Below, piece by piece: positions 1 to 6,290 of a DNA stretch of 8,230 bases; position 1 is the stretch's first letter, and each line of letters starts with the position of its first letter. Location: contig JBEKLJ010000199.1 in assembly GCA_050010255.1 (NCBI GenBank), forward strand, positions 1 through 8,230, in the 5' to 3' direction. A program made the position numbers and the translations under genes. Origin of the DNA: JBEKLJ01 sp050010255 (GTDB taxonomy: Bacteria > Acidobacteriota > Terriglobia > Bryobacterales > Bryobacteraceae). The notes below the pieces were generated by a model. That model searched no databases and had not been told where the DNA came from. It worked only from the letters and a program-made list of their open reading frames with translations.

Positions 1-2
1 TC

Positions 3-932
3 CTATTTGATCTTCGAGAACGCGTTCACCAGCAGGTTGATATCGTAATCGAAGAGCTGGAAGTAGTTGGTGATTTCTTTGACGCCGCCGACCGACGGCA
101 TCAACACCAGGACTTGGCTGCCGGTCATCTGAGCGATCGAGTTCGGCGCGCGCAGATCGAAGTAGGGCTCCACCAGGATCAGCTTGATGTTTTCCCGCTT
201 CACCGTGTTGATCAGTTCGAGCGTGTGACTGGGGGTGGGCGGGATGCCGGGCTTGGGCTCCACATAATCCACGACCACCAGGCCAAAGCGCTCGCAGAAG
301 CTGGGCCAGGAACGGTGATAGGTGATCACCTTGCGGCCGCGGTAGGGCGTCATTTTGGCTTCCCAGCGTCTTTCGGCGGCGCTCAGGCGCTCGTCGAAAT
401 CGGCATAACGCTGCGCGAAGTAGGCGGCGTCAGCGGGCTGCATTTCGCTGAACTTGTTTTGGAGCGCCTTGGCGATGCGGCGGCCGTTGGCGGGGTCGAG
501 CCAGTAGTGCGGGTTGCCCAGCGGGTGCACGTCACCCATGGCGCGCGTGAGCTGGCCGGTTGGAATCTCGAGGATCTGGCAGAACTGCGAGAGATCGAAA
601 TAGCCCGGCGCCCCGACCTGGATCTTCGAGTTCCGGCTCTGGGTTTGTAACGGCGGCAGCCAGCCGATCTCCAGTTGGAGGCCGACCACCGCGAGCAAGT
701 CGGCTTTCTGGAGCTTCAGCAGGAAGCTGGGCTTAGGCTCGACAAAATGCGGGTCCTGGTAGCCCCTGGCGATGGAATCGACGTTGATCCTGTCCCCGCC
801 GATCTCGCGGGAAATCGCGGCGAGGTCTTCGGTGGCGGTTACAACGTTGAGTTTCGAAGCGGCACGCGTAATGCCGGCCGCGGCCGTCAGCAGGACGGCA
901 GCCAGCAATTGCAATCTCGTCGGTGCATTCAT
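3..932 (-). CDS. znuA: Periplasmic metal (zinc/manganese) ABC transporter substrate-binding protein, ZnuA/TroA family
   Basis: 309 aa, complete, stop TAG at 3-5. It captures Zn2+ (or Mn2+) in the periplasm and delivers it to an ABC permease. Residues 1-24 form a hydrophobic Sec-type signal (LLAAVLLTAAAGITRA) without an obvious lipobox. Candidate metal ligands sit where the cluster A-I family has them: H62 (in QDPHFVEPKPS), H136 or H142 (in DVHPLGNPHYWLDP), H206 (in ITYHRSWPSF) and an acidic residue at E255/D259 (LVEPYFD). The family loop GIPPTPSHTLELI lies at 229-241. The long His-rich loop of many ZnuA proteins is absent, with only a short HPLGNPH segment, so zinc versus manganese is not settled by sequence; the neighbours favour zinc. 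The ATG is supported by an AAGGA six bases upstream. It lies 64 bp downstream of the outer-membrane protein gene on the same strand. Permease and ATPase genes are presumably beyond the left edge. Confidence 0.88.
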   Translation of the reverse strand: MNAPTRLQLLAAVLLTAAAGITRAASKLNVVTATEDLAAISREIGGDRINVDSIARGYQDPHFVEPKPSFLLKLQKADLLAVVGLQLEIGWLPPLQTQSRNSKIQVGAPGYFDLSQFCQILEIPTGQLTRAMGDVHPLGNPHYWLDPANGRRIAKALQNKFSEMQPADAAYFAQRYADFDERLSAAERRWEAKMTPYRGRKVITYHRSWPSFCERFGLVVVDYVEPKPGIPPTPSHTLELINTVKRENIKLILVEPYFDLRAPNSIAQMTGSQVLVLMPSVGGVKEITNYFQLFDYDINLLVNAFSKIK

Positions 933-938
933 ACTAAT

Positions 939-943
939 TCCTT
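939..943 (-). promoter_or_regulatory. Ribosome binding site of the metal-binding protein gene
   Basis: AAGGA on the minus strand, six bases before the ATG at 932. It supports the chosen start, which also places the hydrophobic signal segment directly at the N-terminus. Confidence 0.6.
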
Positions 944-996
944 ATCTCTTCGGACGGCGGGCGGCGCAGTCCGGGTTTCGGAAGCGGTTTTCATCA

Positions 997-2301
997 TCAG
1001 AACGGATGCGCTCCGTGCGCCCCCATCGAGAACACAAACTGGAAGAGAAACTCGTTGGCCGTGGGACCTTCGCCGTAATGCGTGCGACGGAGCTGGCCGC
1101 GGACCTGGCTGAATTCGCTGGGCCAATAGGTCAGGAGCACCGAGCCGCCGGTATCCTGAAACAGCGCGTTGGCGGCCGGGAGCGGGCTGCACGCCGTCGT
1201 GGTGGATGGGAACGTCGGCTGGCAGGCCCCCCGCTCGGAACGATCGAAGCGGCCGCCTAGGAACCAGCGCCGCGCGAATTGGTATTCGCCGCCAACATAG
1301 TAACCGAACGGCGTTATGGTGGGGCGAGTCAAGAAGGTACTCGTTTGAAGTCCCGATACCACGGTGTGGGCCCAGATGAACTCGCTGCGGGCGACAAAGG
1401 ACCGATAGATGGAGCGGCGCAATGGCTTCCAACGCAGCGTGGCGTCCAGCCCATAGAGCTGGTTCGAGCCGTCGCCGAAGGGACTGTGGCCGCGGGCATA
1501 AGAAGCGCCCAGGTCGAGGTTGGTGGATTCGCTGAGATCGCGGTAGGCGCGCAGGTGCTCGACGGTGGACACGTCATTGCGCCGGACGGCTTGGAAGATT
1601 CCCTCGGAATCGCCGCGATAAAGCTGCGCCGTGCCTTCCAGGAAGATGTTCTTGGGCGCCGGGAGAATGCGGCTGATCGAGAGGCCCGCGTCGTCGATCC
1701 CGTCCTCGCCGCCCACGAGATCTTGCGTCCTGCCGAAGGCGGCCCGCATTTTACCGGCCTTCAACTGCAAGGCCCCAGGAAGGCTGGTGAAGGTGAGATA
1801 GCCCTCCTCGAGGTCCACGCCGTGCTCGCCGAAGGTGATAAAGACATCGGCCCTTGCATAGGGATCGATGACCGCCTGCAAACCGAGCTCGCTCTCGTGC
1901 ATTTCGAGCGACGGCGTGGCCCGGTTGCCACTGGCTCCGGCGGCTCCCAGGAAATCGCCGATCAAGCTGATGTCGGGATTGAACACCTTGGCAGCCGCCG
2001 GCGAGGCGCCGCCGTAAACCGGCGGTCCGCTGGGCGCCTGCTGTACGACCTGCTGGGCCGGCGCTGCCGCTTCCGGCGCGGCGGGAGGGGCGGGGATTGG
2101 GACGGCCGAAGGCGGCGCCGGAGCGGCCGCGGGCGCGGGGTTCGCCGCCTGTTGTGCCTTGAGTGTTTGCACCTCGGCTTCGAGCGCCCTGATACGATCC
2201 TCCATCGCTCTCATGCGATTCAGCAATTCCGTGGATTCCTGGGCCGGCAACCGCATCGCCAACAGGCAGGCCGCCACCGGCATGAGCATGAATATACGCA
2301 T
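997..2301 (-). CDS. Outer-membrane beta-barrel protein with coiled-coil and Pro/Ala linker, metal-uptake associated
   Basis: 434 aa. Visible parts in order: a Sec signal (about 1-21, ending RLPAQ); a heptad-like helix at about 22-50 (LLNRMRAMEDRIRALEAEV); a low-complexity Ala/Pro linker at about 51-105; then a long region of alternating strands with many aromatic and Gly residues, ending in phenylalanine as outer-membrane barrels usually do. The last residues, GAHGAHPF, hold two histidines. The layout resembles porin-like proteins that begin with a periplasmic coiled coil. I recall similar unnamed proteins beside zinc ABC transporters, and the context here fits, so a role in getting metal across the outer membrane is inferred. 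Two cysteines (in GACQPTF and TTACSPL) could form an extracellular-loop disulfide. Between AAFGRTQ and DLVGGEDGIDDAG the barrel seems shorter than relatives I remember (low certainty). The start is fixed by AAGGAG four bases upstream. It lies 93 bp after the DUF2946-like gene. Confidence 0.75.
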   Translation of the reverse strand: MRIFMLMPVAACLLAMRLPAQESTELLNRMRAMEDRIRALEAEVQTLKAQQAANPAPAAAPAPPSAVPIPAPPAAPEAAAPAQQVVQQAPSGPPVYGGASPAAAKVFNPDISLIGDFLGAAGASGNRATPSLEMHESELGLQAVIDPYARADVFITFGEHGVDLEEGYLTFTSLPGALQLKAGKMRAAFGRTQDLVGGEDGIDDAGLSISRILPAPKNIFLEGTAQLYRGDSEGIFQAVRRNDVSTVEHLRAYRDLSESTNLDLGASYARGHSPFGDGSNQLYGLDATLRWKPLRRSIYRSFVARSEFIWAHTVVSGLQTSTFLTRPTITPFGYYVGGEYQFARRWFLGGRFDRSERGACQPTFPSTTTACSPLPAANALFQDTGGSVLLTYWPSEFSQVRGQLRRTHYGEGPTANEFLFQFVFSMGAHGAHPF

Positions 2302-2305
2302 ATCG

Positions 2306-2311
2306 CTCCTT
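2306..2311 (-). promoter_or_regulatory. Strong Shine-Dalgarno of the outer-membrane protein gene
   Basis: AAGGAG on the minus strand, four bases before the ATG at 2301, inside GGAAGGAGCGAT. It decides between this start and the internal ATGs at codons 5 and 7. Confidence 0.7.
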
Positions 2312-2394
2312 CCGTCACATTTTTGTCCTGGTAACGAGGTTCGCCCGGGCGCCGCTGAGTGGACCGGACCCGGACTGTCAAAAAGAGCGAGGAA

Positions 2395-2682
2395 CTATGC
2401 GGGAGGGCCGCGCGAGTAACGCGCCAGGAGCAGCACTTCGTGCGGCGCCTCGAAACCGGCGGACCGCTCCAGCCAAGCCACGTAAATGTCCGGCGCCAAG
2501 GACACCGAAACGGCCGATTGCACGCATGGCAGCGAACTGAAATGGCAAAGCCAACAGAAGTGCTGTGATGAATCCCGGTGGGAGTGTGTGGAGACAAGGG
2601 GCGCCAACTGCGCGCACACGATCGCGCATATCAACCCGAGGATGACCAGCGTCCTCTTTTGCACCGACGCCCTTACAGACAT
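2395..2682 (-). CDS. Small exported or membrane-anchored His/Cys protein, DUF2946-like
   Basis: 95 aa, stop TAG at 2395-2397. Residues 11-30 are a hydrophobic helix (signal or anchor). A cluster of potential metal ligands follows: HSH at 33-35, H41, C43-x-x-C46-H47 and C53. The protein ends in SRGPPA. A small size, an N-terminal helix, an HxH...CxxC cluster and a terminal RGPP/RAPP tail match what I know of the DUF2946 family, whose function is not established. Members often sit beside metal-uptake genes. Here it leads the barrel protein and ZnuA-like genes on the same strand, so a zinc or copper handling role is plausible but inferred. The start has only a weak ribosome site (GCGAAG just before ATG). 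The 107 bp before it (2683-2789) separate it from the nucleotidyltransferase gene and may hold the promoter of the metal group, but I could not pick out a convincing Zur-type palindrome there. Confidence 0.68.
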   Translation of the reverse strand: MSVRASVQKRTLVILGLICAIVCAQLAPLVSTHSHRDSSQHFCWLCHFSSLPCVQSAVSVSLAPDIYVAWLERSAGFEAPHEVLLLARYSRGPPA

Positions 2683-2789
2683 CTTCGCACGGTTATGGCG
2701 CCGCCGTCACCGGCCAACCGCCTGCTTCCGCTCCTCAACACACCTCCGGCCCAATCGGTCCCGCAAGGTTCACAGATCGGCGCTTACCC

Positions 2790-3959
2790 TTACCCCGCCG
2801 CCCGCTTCGCGGCCAGGCGCACGCACCGCAGCGCCAGGCGCACCGGCCGCACCAGATAGTAGGCCGCGCTCAGCCGACGCGGAAGCGATACCCACGCAGC
2901 GTCGAGCTGGCTCGGCTGGCACACCCGGCGCACGATGTAACTGACCTTCTGTACCGCTCCGGCAAGCTGGCGCAGGTGCAGAGTGGCCTCACCCAGAGTG
3001 CCGGAGACGTCCGGCTGATTCTCCAGCAGCCGGGCCGCAAAGCGCTCCGCCAGCGGGAGCGCTGCGCGCACGGCCTCAGCGCGCCTCAGAACTTCCTCGG
3101 GCACGGGTGCCTCCAGCAGGCTGGAGGCCAGCAGCAGCGCCACCGCCAGGGCGCGGCTGGCGCCGCTCGCCGCCGCCAGATCACTGACGCGGCCCCAGTC
3201 CAACGGCTGCGAGCGCACTAAGTGCGCGAGGTCGGCGACTGCGCGAAGCGTCGGCCAGCAGTCCCGCGCGCCGTTCACCGCCAGGAAGAGCAGCTCTGCC
3301 TCCGGCGCCAGGACGGGAATGCGCGCGCCCGCGATCTCCAGGCTCCGGGCGCGCGCGCACAGCGGCTCTTCCGGCAGAGACCCGAAATAGTTCGGCATGA
3401 GCCGCCAGTGAAGATCGATCGTCAGCCCGGTGGAATCTCGCATGAGGGCGACCTCCATGGTCCCTGGCAGCCAGCGTGCGGCAGGCGCATCGGTAACGCG
3501 GTAACCGGCTCCACCCAGCGCAGCCAGCGCGGCTTCCAGAGCCGCCCGCGGCACCAGCATGTCAACGTCGGAGAACTCCCGCAGCGTCAAATCGCCGTAA
3601 GCGGAAACAGCCAGCGCCGGGCCTTTCAACGCCAGCGCCGGGACACCCGCTGCCGCCAGCAGGCCCACGATGCTCCGGATCTCGGCAACGGCTTGCAGGT
3701 TGCGGAGAGCGTTGGCGCGGAACGGCTGTGCCAGCGCCCGAACCGCGGCTGGCGCGGCGGCCTCACCCACGGCGTCGGTCACGCGTCCGTACAACAGCGT
3801 CCGCAAGCTATGCGTTTCCGCCAGTTCCACCACCCGCTGCCAGTCGCATCCCCGGGCAGCGTGCTCGCGGAGCGCGGCCGCGCCACCATCGGCGCCCGCG
3901 CTGGCCACCGCCACCAGCGCCCGCATTTCCCGGGCCGCGCCGTCTAAGCCTACCAGCAT
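2790..3959 (-). CDS. Nucleotidyltransferase family protein (NTP_transf_5 type)
   Basis: 389 aa, stop TAA. The core at 108-136 carries the family pattern: ALALKGPALA (K112, G113), then LREFSDVDMLV with R127 and the metal-binding pair D131/D133. IDLHWRL (D182, H184, W185, R186) follows at 181-187. These match the PF14907-type nucleotidyltransferase fold, a minimal Pol-beta-like domain with a helical C-terminal half. Family members occur in lasso-peptide loci; in pseudomycoidin-type clusters the homologue has been linked to adding sugars to a phosphorylated peptide C-terminus. They also occur in polysaccharide loci, so the substrate here is unknown. The usual HG...KHW motif reads LAVNGARDCW (228-235 region), with Asn in place of His. 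It follows the ABC exporter on the same strand. Its ATG lies in the second copy of a 30-bp repeat, with GGAG four bases upstream. The C-terminus is basic and may be membrane-associated. Confidence 0.8.
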   Translation of the reverse strand: MLVGLDGAAREMRALVAVASAGADGGAAALREHAARGCDWQRVVELAETHSLRTLLYGRVTDAVGEAAAPAAVRALAQPFRANALRNLQAVAEIRSIVGLLAAAGVPALALKGPALAVSAYGDLTLREFSDVDMLVPRAALEAALAALGGAGYRVTDAPAARWLPGTMEVALMRDSTGLTIDLHWRLMPNYFGSLPEEPLCARARSLEIAGARIPVLAPEAELLFLAVNGARDCWPTLRAVADLAHLVRSQPLDWGRVSDLAAASGASRALAVALLLASSLLEAPVPEEVLRRAEAVRAALPLAERFAARLLENQPDVSGTLGEATLHLRQLAGAVQKVSYIVRRVCQPSQLDAAWVSLPRRLSAAYYLVRPVRLALRCVRLAAKRAAG

Positions 3960-3975
3960 GGAACTCCGTTGCCCC
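3946..3975. repeat. 30-bp direct repeat, copy B, over the nucleotidyltransferase start
   Basis: 29 of 30 bases match 4008-4037; the only mismatch is G at 3968 versus C at 4030. On the minus strand the copy holds GGAGTTCC followed by ATGCTGGTAG. It therefore supplies both the ribosome site and start codon of the nucleotidyltransferase and the stop codon of the 23-codon mini-ORF. The flanks of the two copies are otherwise unrelated, apart from a few matching bases on the GGGGCAA side. Confidence 0.9.
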
Positions 3976-4021
3976 GGCTCCAGGCGGTCCTCGAAACCAT
4001 CCTCTCGAAGCCTACCAGCAT
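3950..4021 (-). CDS. 23-codon mini-ORF bridging exporter and nucleotidyltransferase genes
   Basis: ATG at 4019-4021, stop TAG at 3950-3952. It starts within the exporter's last codons (shared ATGCTGGTAG) and ends within the nucleotidyltransferase's first codons (the same ten bases in the second repeat copy). The peptide begins MLVGFERMVS and ends SRGNGVPCW; the exporter itself ends GKGVPCW. It has the same GGAG ribosome site as the downstream gene. It could be a translational-coupling relay, a by-product of the repeat, or a very short peptide gene in a RiPP-like setting. Nothing in its sequence resembles a known precursor leader. Treat as speculative. Confidence 0.2.
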   Translation of the reverse strand: MLVGFERMVSRTAWSRGNGVPCW

Positions 4022-4037
4022 GGAACTCCCTTGCCCC
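4008..4037. repeat. 30-bp direct repeat, copy A, over the exporter stop
   Basis: Partner of 3946-3975, offset by 62 bp with 32 bp between the copies. It encodes the exporter's C-terminal GKGVPCW and its TAG stop at 4012-4014, and also an ATG (4019-4021) in another frame. No third copy is visible at the same period on either side or elsewhere in the window. Confidence 0.9.
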
Positions 4038-5841
4038 AGCACTGCGCGTAGCGCCCGCCCAGCGCGAGCAGCTCCTGGTGGCTGCCCGATTCCACCACCT
4101 CGCCGCCGGCGATCACGTGTATCACATCGGCGCACGCGGCCGTGGTCAGGCGATGCGTGATCAGGATCGCGGTCGAGCCGGCCGCGGCGGCGCGGAACCC
4201 CTCCACCCACTCGCGCTCGGCCCAGGGGTCCATGGCGCCGGTCGGCTCGTCCAGGATGATGACCGGCGCGCGCCGGTAGAACGCCCGCGCCAGCGCGATG
4301 CGCTGCCACTGGCCGGCGCTCAACTCGGCGCCCTCCTCGAGCAACCTGCCCAGCGGGCTTTCGTAGCGTGCCGGAAGCGCCTCCACGATCGCTTCGGCGC
4401 CGGCTGCCTTCGCCGCCGCCTCCACCTCCCCGGGCTGGCAGGGCCGCTCCGCATCGCCCAGCGCGATGTTCTCGCCCGCCGTCAGGTTGTACCGCTGCGG
4501 GTCCTGAAACAGCACCGCGATGCGCTGCCGCAGCTCCTCGGGCGCGAACTCGCGCAGGTCCGCGTCGTCCAGCTCGATTCGGCCGGCCTCGGGATCGTAG
4601 AAGCGGCACAGCAGCTTGATGAGCGTCGTCTTCCCCGCCCCGTTCGGGCCCACCAACGCCACGATCCGCCCCGCCGGGATCTCCAGGTTGAAGTCGCGCA
4701 GCACCGGCTGCTCCGCGCCGGGATAGCGGAAGGTGACGTCGCGGAACCGCATGCCCAAGGCCGGCCCGGCGGGCGCCTGGCGCGGCCGCAGCGGCGCCGT
4801 CAGTGTAGGCCTCAGCGCCAGGAACTCGAACAGGTTGCCCAAGAAGAGCGTGTTGGAATAAAGCTGTGCCAGGCCGTCCAGCAGCGAGCGCATCAGCTTC
4901 AACCCCTGCTGGAAGGCTTGGTAGAACAGCGCCAGGTCGCCCAGGCTGATGGCCCCGCGCGCGGCTCTCAGGACCATGACGATCATGGCGCCGCCGCTGA
5001 TCGCCAGGGCCGCGGCGCCTGCGCCGGCTTCGGCTACGGTCTGGCGCCGGCCGAGGTCCAGCCGTGCCTTGCGGACACCCGCGCGGAAGCCATCGAAAGC
5101 CGCGCGGAAGCGCGTGGCCAGGCCGAAGAGCCGCAACTCGGCGGCGCCCTCCCGGCTGGTCAGCAGCCAGTCGTAATACCAGGCCCGGCGCTCGTCCGCG
5201 GTGGTCCTCAGGCGCAGCTCGTGCTGCCGCGCGGCATAGCGCAGCGCCACCAGCACCGCCGGCAGCGTGCTCACCGCCAGCGCCGCCGGCAGCCACGCCC
5301 CGAACGGCAGCAGGACCGCCAGCATGCCCGCCAGCGTCAGCCCGTTCTGGAGCAGGCCGCCCAGTCCCTCCACCAGCGCCAGCGGCCGGTACGCGGCCTC
5401 CTCGCGCGCCCGGTGGAGATGATCGAAGAACTCCGGCGAGTCGTAAAACGCCAAATCGACTTCGGCGGACTTCCGCTGGATCAGCGCCGCGATGTGATCC
5501 TGAAGCAGCTCCGCCTGGTTGGTTCTCACCCAGGTGGCGGCGCCGCGCAAGACTTCGGCGAGCAGCCAGACCGCCGCCAGGCCCGCGGCCGAGAGCGCCG
5601 CCGGCTTGAGCGCCGGCCAGGCGCCGCCCGCTTTCAGCGCGCTCACCAGGCCGTTCACCAGCGCGCGCGTCAGGTACACGCTGGCCAGCGGCAGGAGCGC
5701 CTGTATGGTCAGCAGCGCGGCCCAGCCCGCCGTCCAGTAGCGCGCGGCCGTCCACAGCAGCCCCAGCGCGCGCGGCAGGTAGGGCCATTGCGCGCGCGCC
5801 CGGCGGAGCTTCTCGGAGAGGATCTGGCCGGTGCCGGACAT
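4012..5841 (-). CDS. ABC exporter, fused membrane and ATPase domains (RiPP/lasso-type exporter candidate)
   Basis: 609 aa from the chosen start. The N-terminal half is a six-helix type IV exporter domain with helices around 35-60, 83-103, 160-180, 185-203, 272-292 and 300-322. Its coupling region, DLAFYDSPEFFDHLHRA at 129-145, is typical of this class. The ATPase domain runs from about 363 to 600: Walker A GPNGAGKTT (398-406), Q-loop Q446 in FQDPQ, signature LSAGQ (507-511), Walker B VIILDE (527-532), D-loop GAMD (536-539, replacing the usual SALD) and H-loop H563. There is no N-terminal C39 peptidase domain, so it would not cleave a leader itself. Position after a PqqD-like gene and before an NTP_transf_5 gene matches exporters of lasso-peptide clusters; the cargo is inferred. 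The ATG at 5841 is 8 bp beyond the PqqD stop, has no good Shine-Dalgarno and so probably relies on coupling. An in-frame extension to 5919 would overlap the upstream gene and looks non-coding. Confidence 0.85.
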   Translation of the reverse strand: MSGTGQILSEKLRRARAQWPYLPRALGLLWTAARYWTAGWAALLTIQALLPLASVYLTRALVNGLVSALKAGGAWPALKPAALSAAGLAAVWLLAEVLRGAATWVRTNQAELLQDHIAALIQRKSAEVDLAFYDSPEFFDHLHRAREEAAYRPLALVEGLGGLLQNGLTLAGMLAVLLPFGAWLPAALAVSTLPAVLVALRYAARQHELRLRTTADERRAWYYDWLLTSREGAAELRLFGLATRFRAAFDGFRAGVRKARLDLGRRQTVAEAGAGAAALAISGGAMIVMVLRAARGAISLGDLALFYQAFQQGLKLMRSLLDGLAQLYSNTLFLGNLFEFLALRPTLTAPLRPRQAPAGPALGMRFRDVTFRYPGAEQPVLRDFNLEIPAGRIVALVGPNGAGKTTLIKLLCRFYDPEAGRIELDDADLREFAPEELRQRIAVLFQDPQRYNLTAGENIALGDAERPCQPGEVEAAAKAAGAEAIVEALPARYESPLGRLLEEGAELSAGQWQRIALARAFYRRAPVIILDEPTGAMDPWAEREWVEGFRAAAAGSTAILITHRLTTAACADVIHVIAGGEVVESGSHQELLALGGRYAQCWGKGVPCW

Positions 5842-5849
5842 AGGTCGTG

Positions 5850-6113
5850 TTACTCGCAGTACCGGACGAGCTGTTCGGCGGCGAGCCAGCCGATCAACTC
5901 GCGGCTCTGGGCTTCGCACTCGGCGGGGTCGACGTCATACTCAGCCACAAGCGCCTCGCGGATCTCAACCACCGTGCGCGGCCTCGAGATGAGCTGCCAG
6001 ATGCGCACTCCCACCCCACCCAGGCTGTAGTAGCTGTTGTTGCTCGGGTTGAGGATCAACGTCTCCCCGCCGGTTTCGCAAGCAACCTGCCCGGACGCGG
6101 CGACGATCTTCAT
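5850..6113 (-). CDS. PqqD-like protein, candidate RiPP recognition element (lasso B1 type)
   Basis: 87 aa, near the usual 80-100 aa of the family. Order: an N-terminal beta hairpin (GQVACETGGETLILNP, 8-23), the hallmark YYSLGGVGVRIWQLI (28-42), then VVEIREALVAEYDVDP (48-63) and a final helix ending LVRYCE. This corresponds to the winged-helix PqqD fold, whose third strand and helix bind precursor leader peptides in PQQ, radical-SAM and lasso pathways. It is therefore expected to present a peptide to a modifying enzyme, but no such enzyme is in the window. The ATG at 6113 is preferred: it has AGGTGA seven bases upstream and begins the conserved part. The frame stays open to 6158, but those extra 15 residues (MGRGARVGPG...) look non-coding. 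It overlaps the stop of the 44-codon ORF (ATGA) and precedes the exporter by 8 bp. Confidence 0.85.
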   Translation of the reverse strand: MKIVAASGQVACETGGETLILNPSNNSYYSLGGVGVRIWQLISRPRTVVEIREALVAEYDVDPAECEAQSRELIGWLAAEQLVRYCE

Positions 6114-6244
6114 CGCGCTGTCACCTGCTCCTGGTCCCACCCGTGCTCCTCGACCCACTTGCCGCCGCGCTGCGGGCGGTCACCCTCGGAAAGCCCATGG
6201 TATCGCTTCATCCACCCGACGTTGGAGAAGATCAACGCTTCCAT
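6110..6244 (-). pseudogene. 44-codon ORF directly upstream of the PqqD gene, probable N-terminal relic
   Basis: This ORF runs from an ATG at 6242-6244 to a TGA that overlaps the PqqD start (ATGA). It has an excellent ribosome site, GGAGGAG at 6254-6260 with nine bases of spacing. The peptide begins MEALIFSNVGWMKRYHGL and continues with RGGKWVEEHGW, ending QVTAR. The pattern N-V-G-W-M-x-x-Y-x-G, then GD, then GG-K-x-V-x-E-x-G resembles, from memory, the extreme N-terminus of a family of uncharacterised bacterial proteins of 150 residues or more. If so, this is the first ~40 residues of a gene whose remainder was deleted, with the break about 15-25 bp before the PqqD ATG. The alternative is a short RiPP precursor, as its place beside an RRE gene suggests. 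However, it lacks the Y-x-x-P leader motif and penultimate Thr of lasso precursors. It may still be translated and coupled to pqqD. Confidence 0.5.
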
Positions 6245-6290
6245 GATCTCAGTCTCCTCCATGGCTGCTCGGATAGTCCGCGTCCTCAGA

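Noticed and set aside
1279..2334. Plus-strand open frame opposite the barrel protein
   Set aside because: The product is low-complexity Arg/Gly with no recognisable fold, while the minus strand has a signal peptide, a coiled coil, a barrel end and a strong ribosome site.
2376..2381. Perfect TTGACA on the minus strand upstream of the barrel protein gene
   Set aside because: It lies inside the end of the preceding CDS/intergenic border and no -10-like hexamer occurs 16-18 bp downstream (TCAGCG/CTCAGC), so a promoter is not supported.
3946..4037. Two 30-bp repeats with a 32-bp interval look like a minimal CRISPR repeat-spacer-repeat
   Set aside because: Only two copies exist, no third copy is found one period to either side, no cas genes are present, and the repeats coincide with gene stop and start codons.
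5842..5919. Upstream extension of the exporter to an in-frame ATG at 5919
   Set aside because: The extra 26 residues are Arg/Pro-rich, overlap the conserved end of the PqqD-like gene and have no membrane or peptidase character.
3670..6030. A very long open frame on the plus strand
   Set aside because: It is antisense to the exporter and nucleotidyltransferase, which have clear motifs. The translated product is Arg/Gln/Ala-rich without domain features, as expected for the antisense frame of GC-rich genes.
6114..6158. Upstream start of the PqqD-like protein at 6158
   Set aside because: The added residues are Gly/Ala-rich and unconserved in style. The ATG at 6113 has AGGTGA seven bases upstream and begins the family's first strand.
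6110..6244. The 44-aa ORF as a typical lasso precursor
   Set aside because: There is no Y-x-x-P leader motif and no penultimate Thr before a Gly core. The sequence instead resembles the start of a larger protein family, so only a weak precursor hypothesis is kept under findings.
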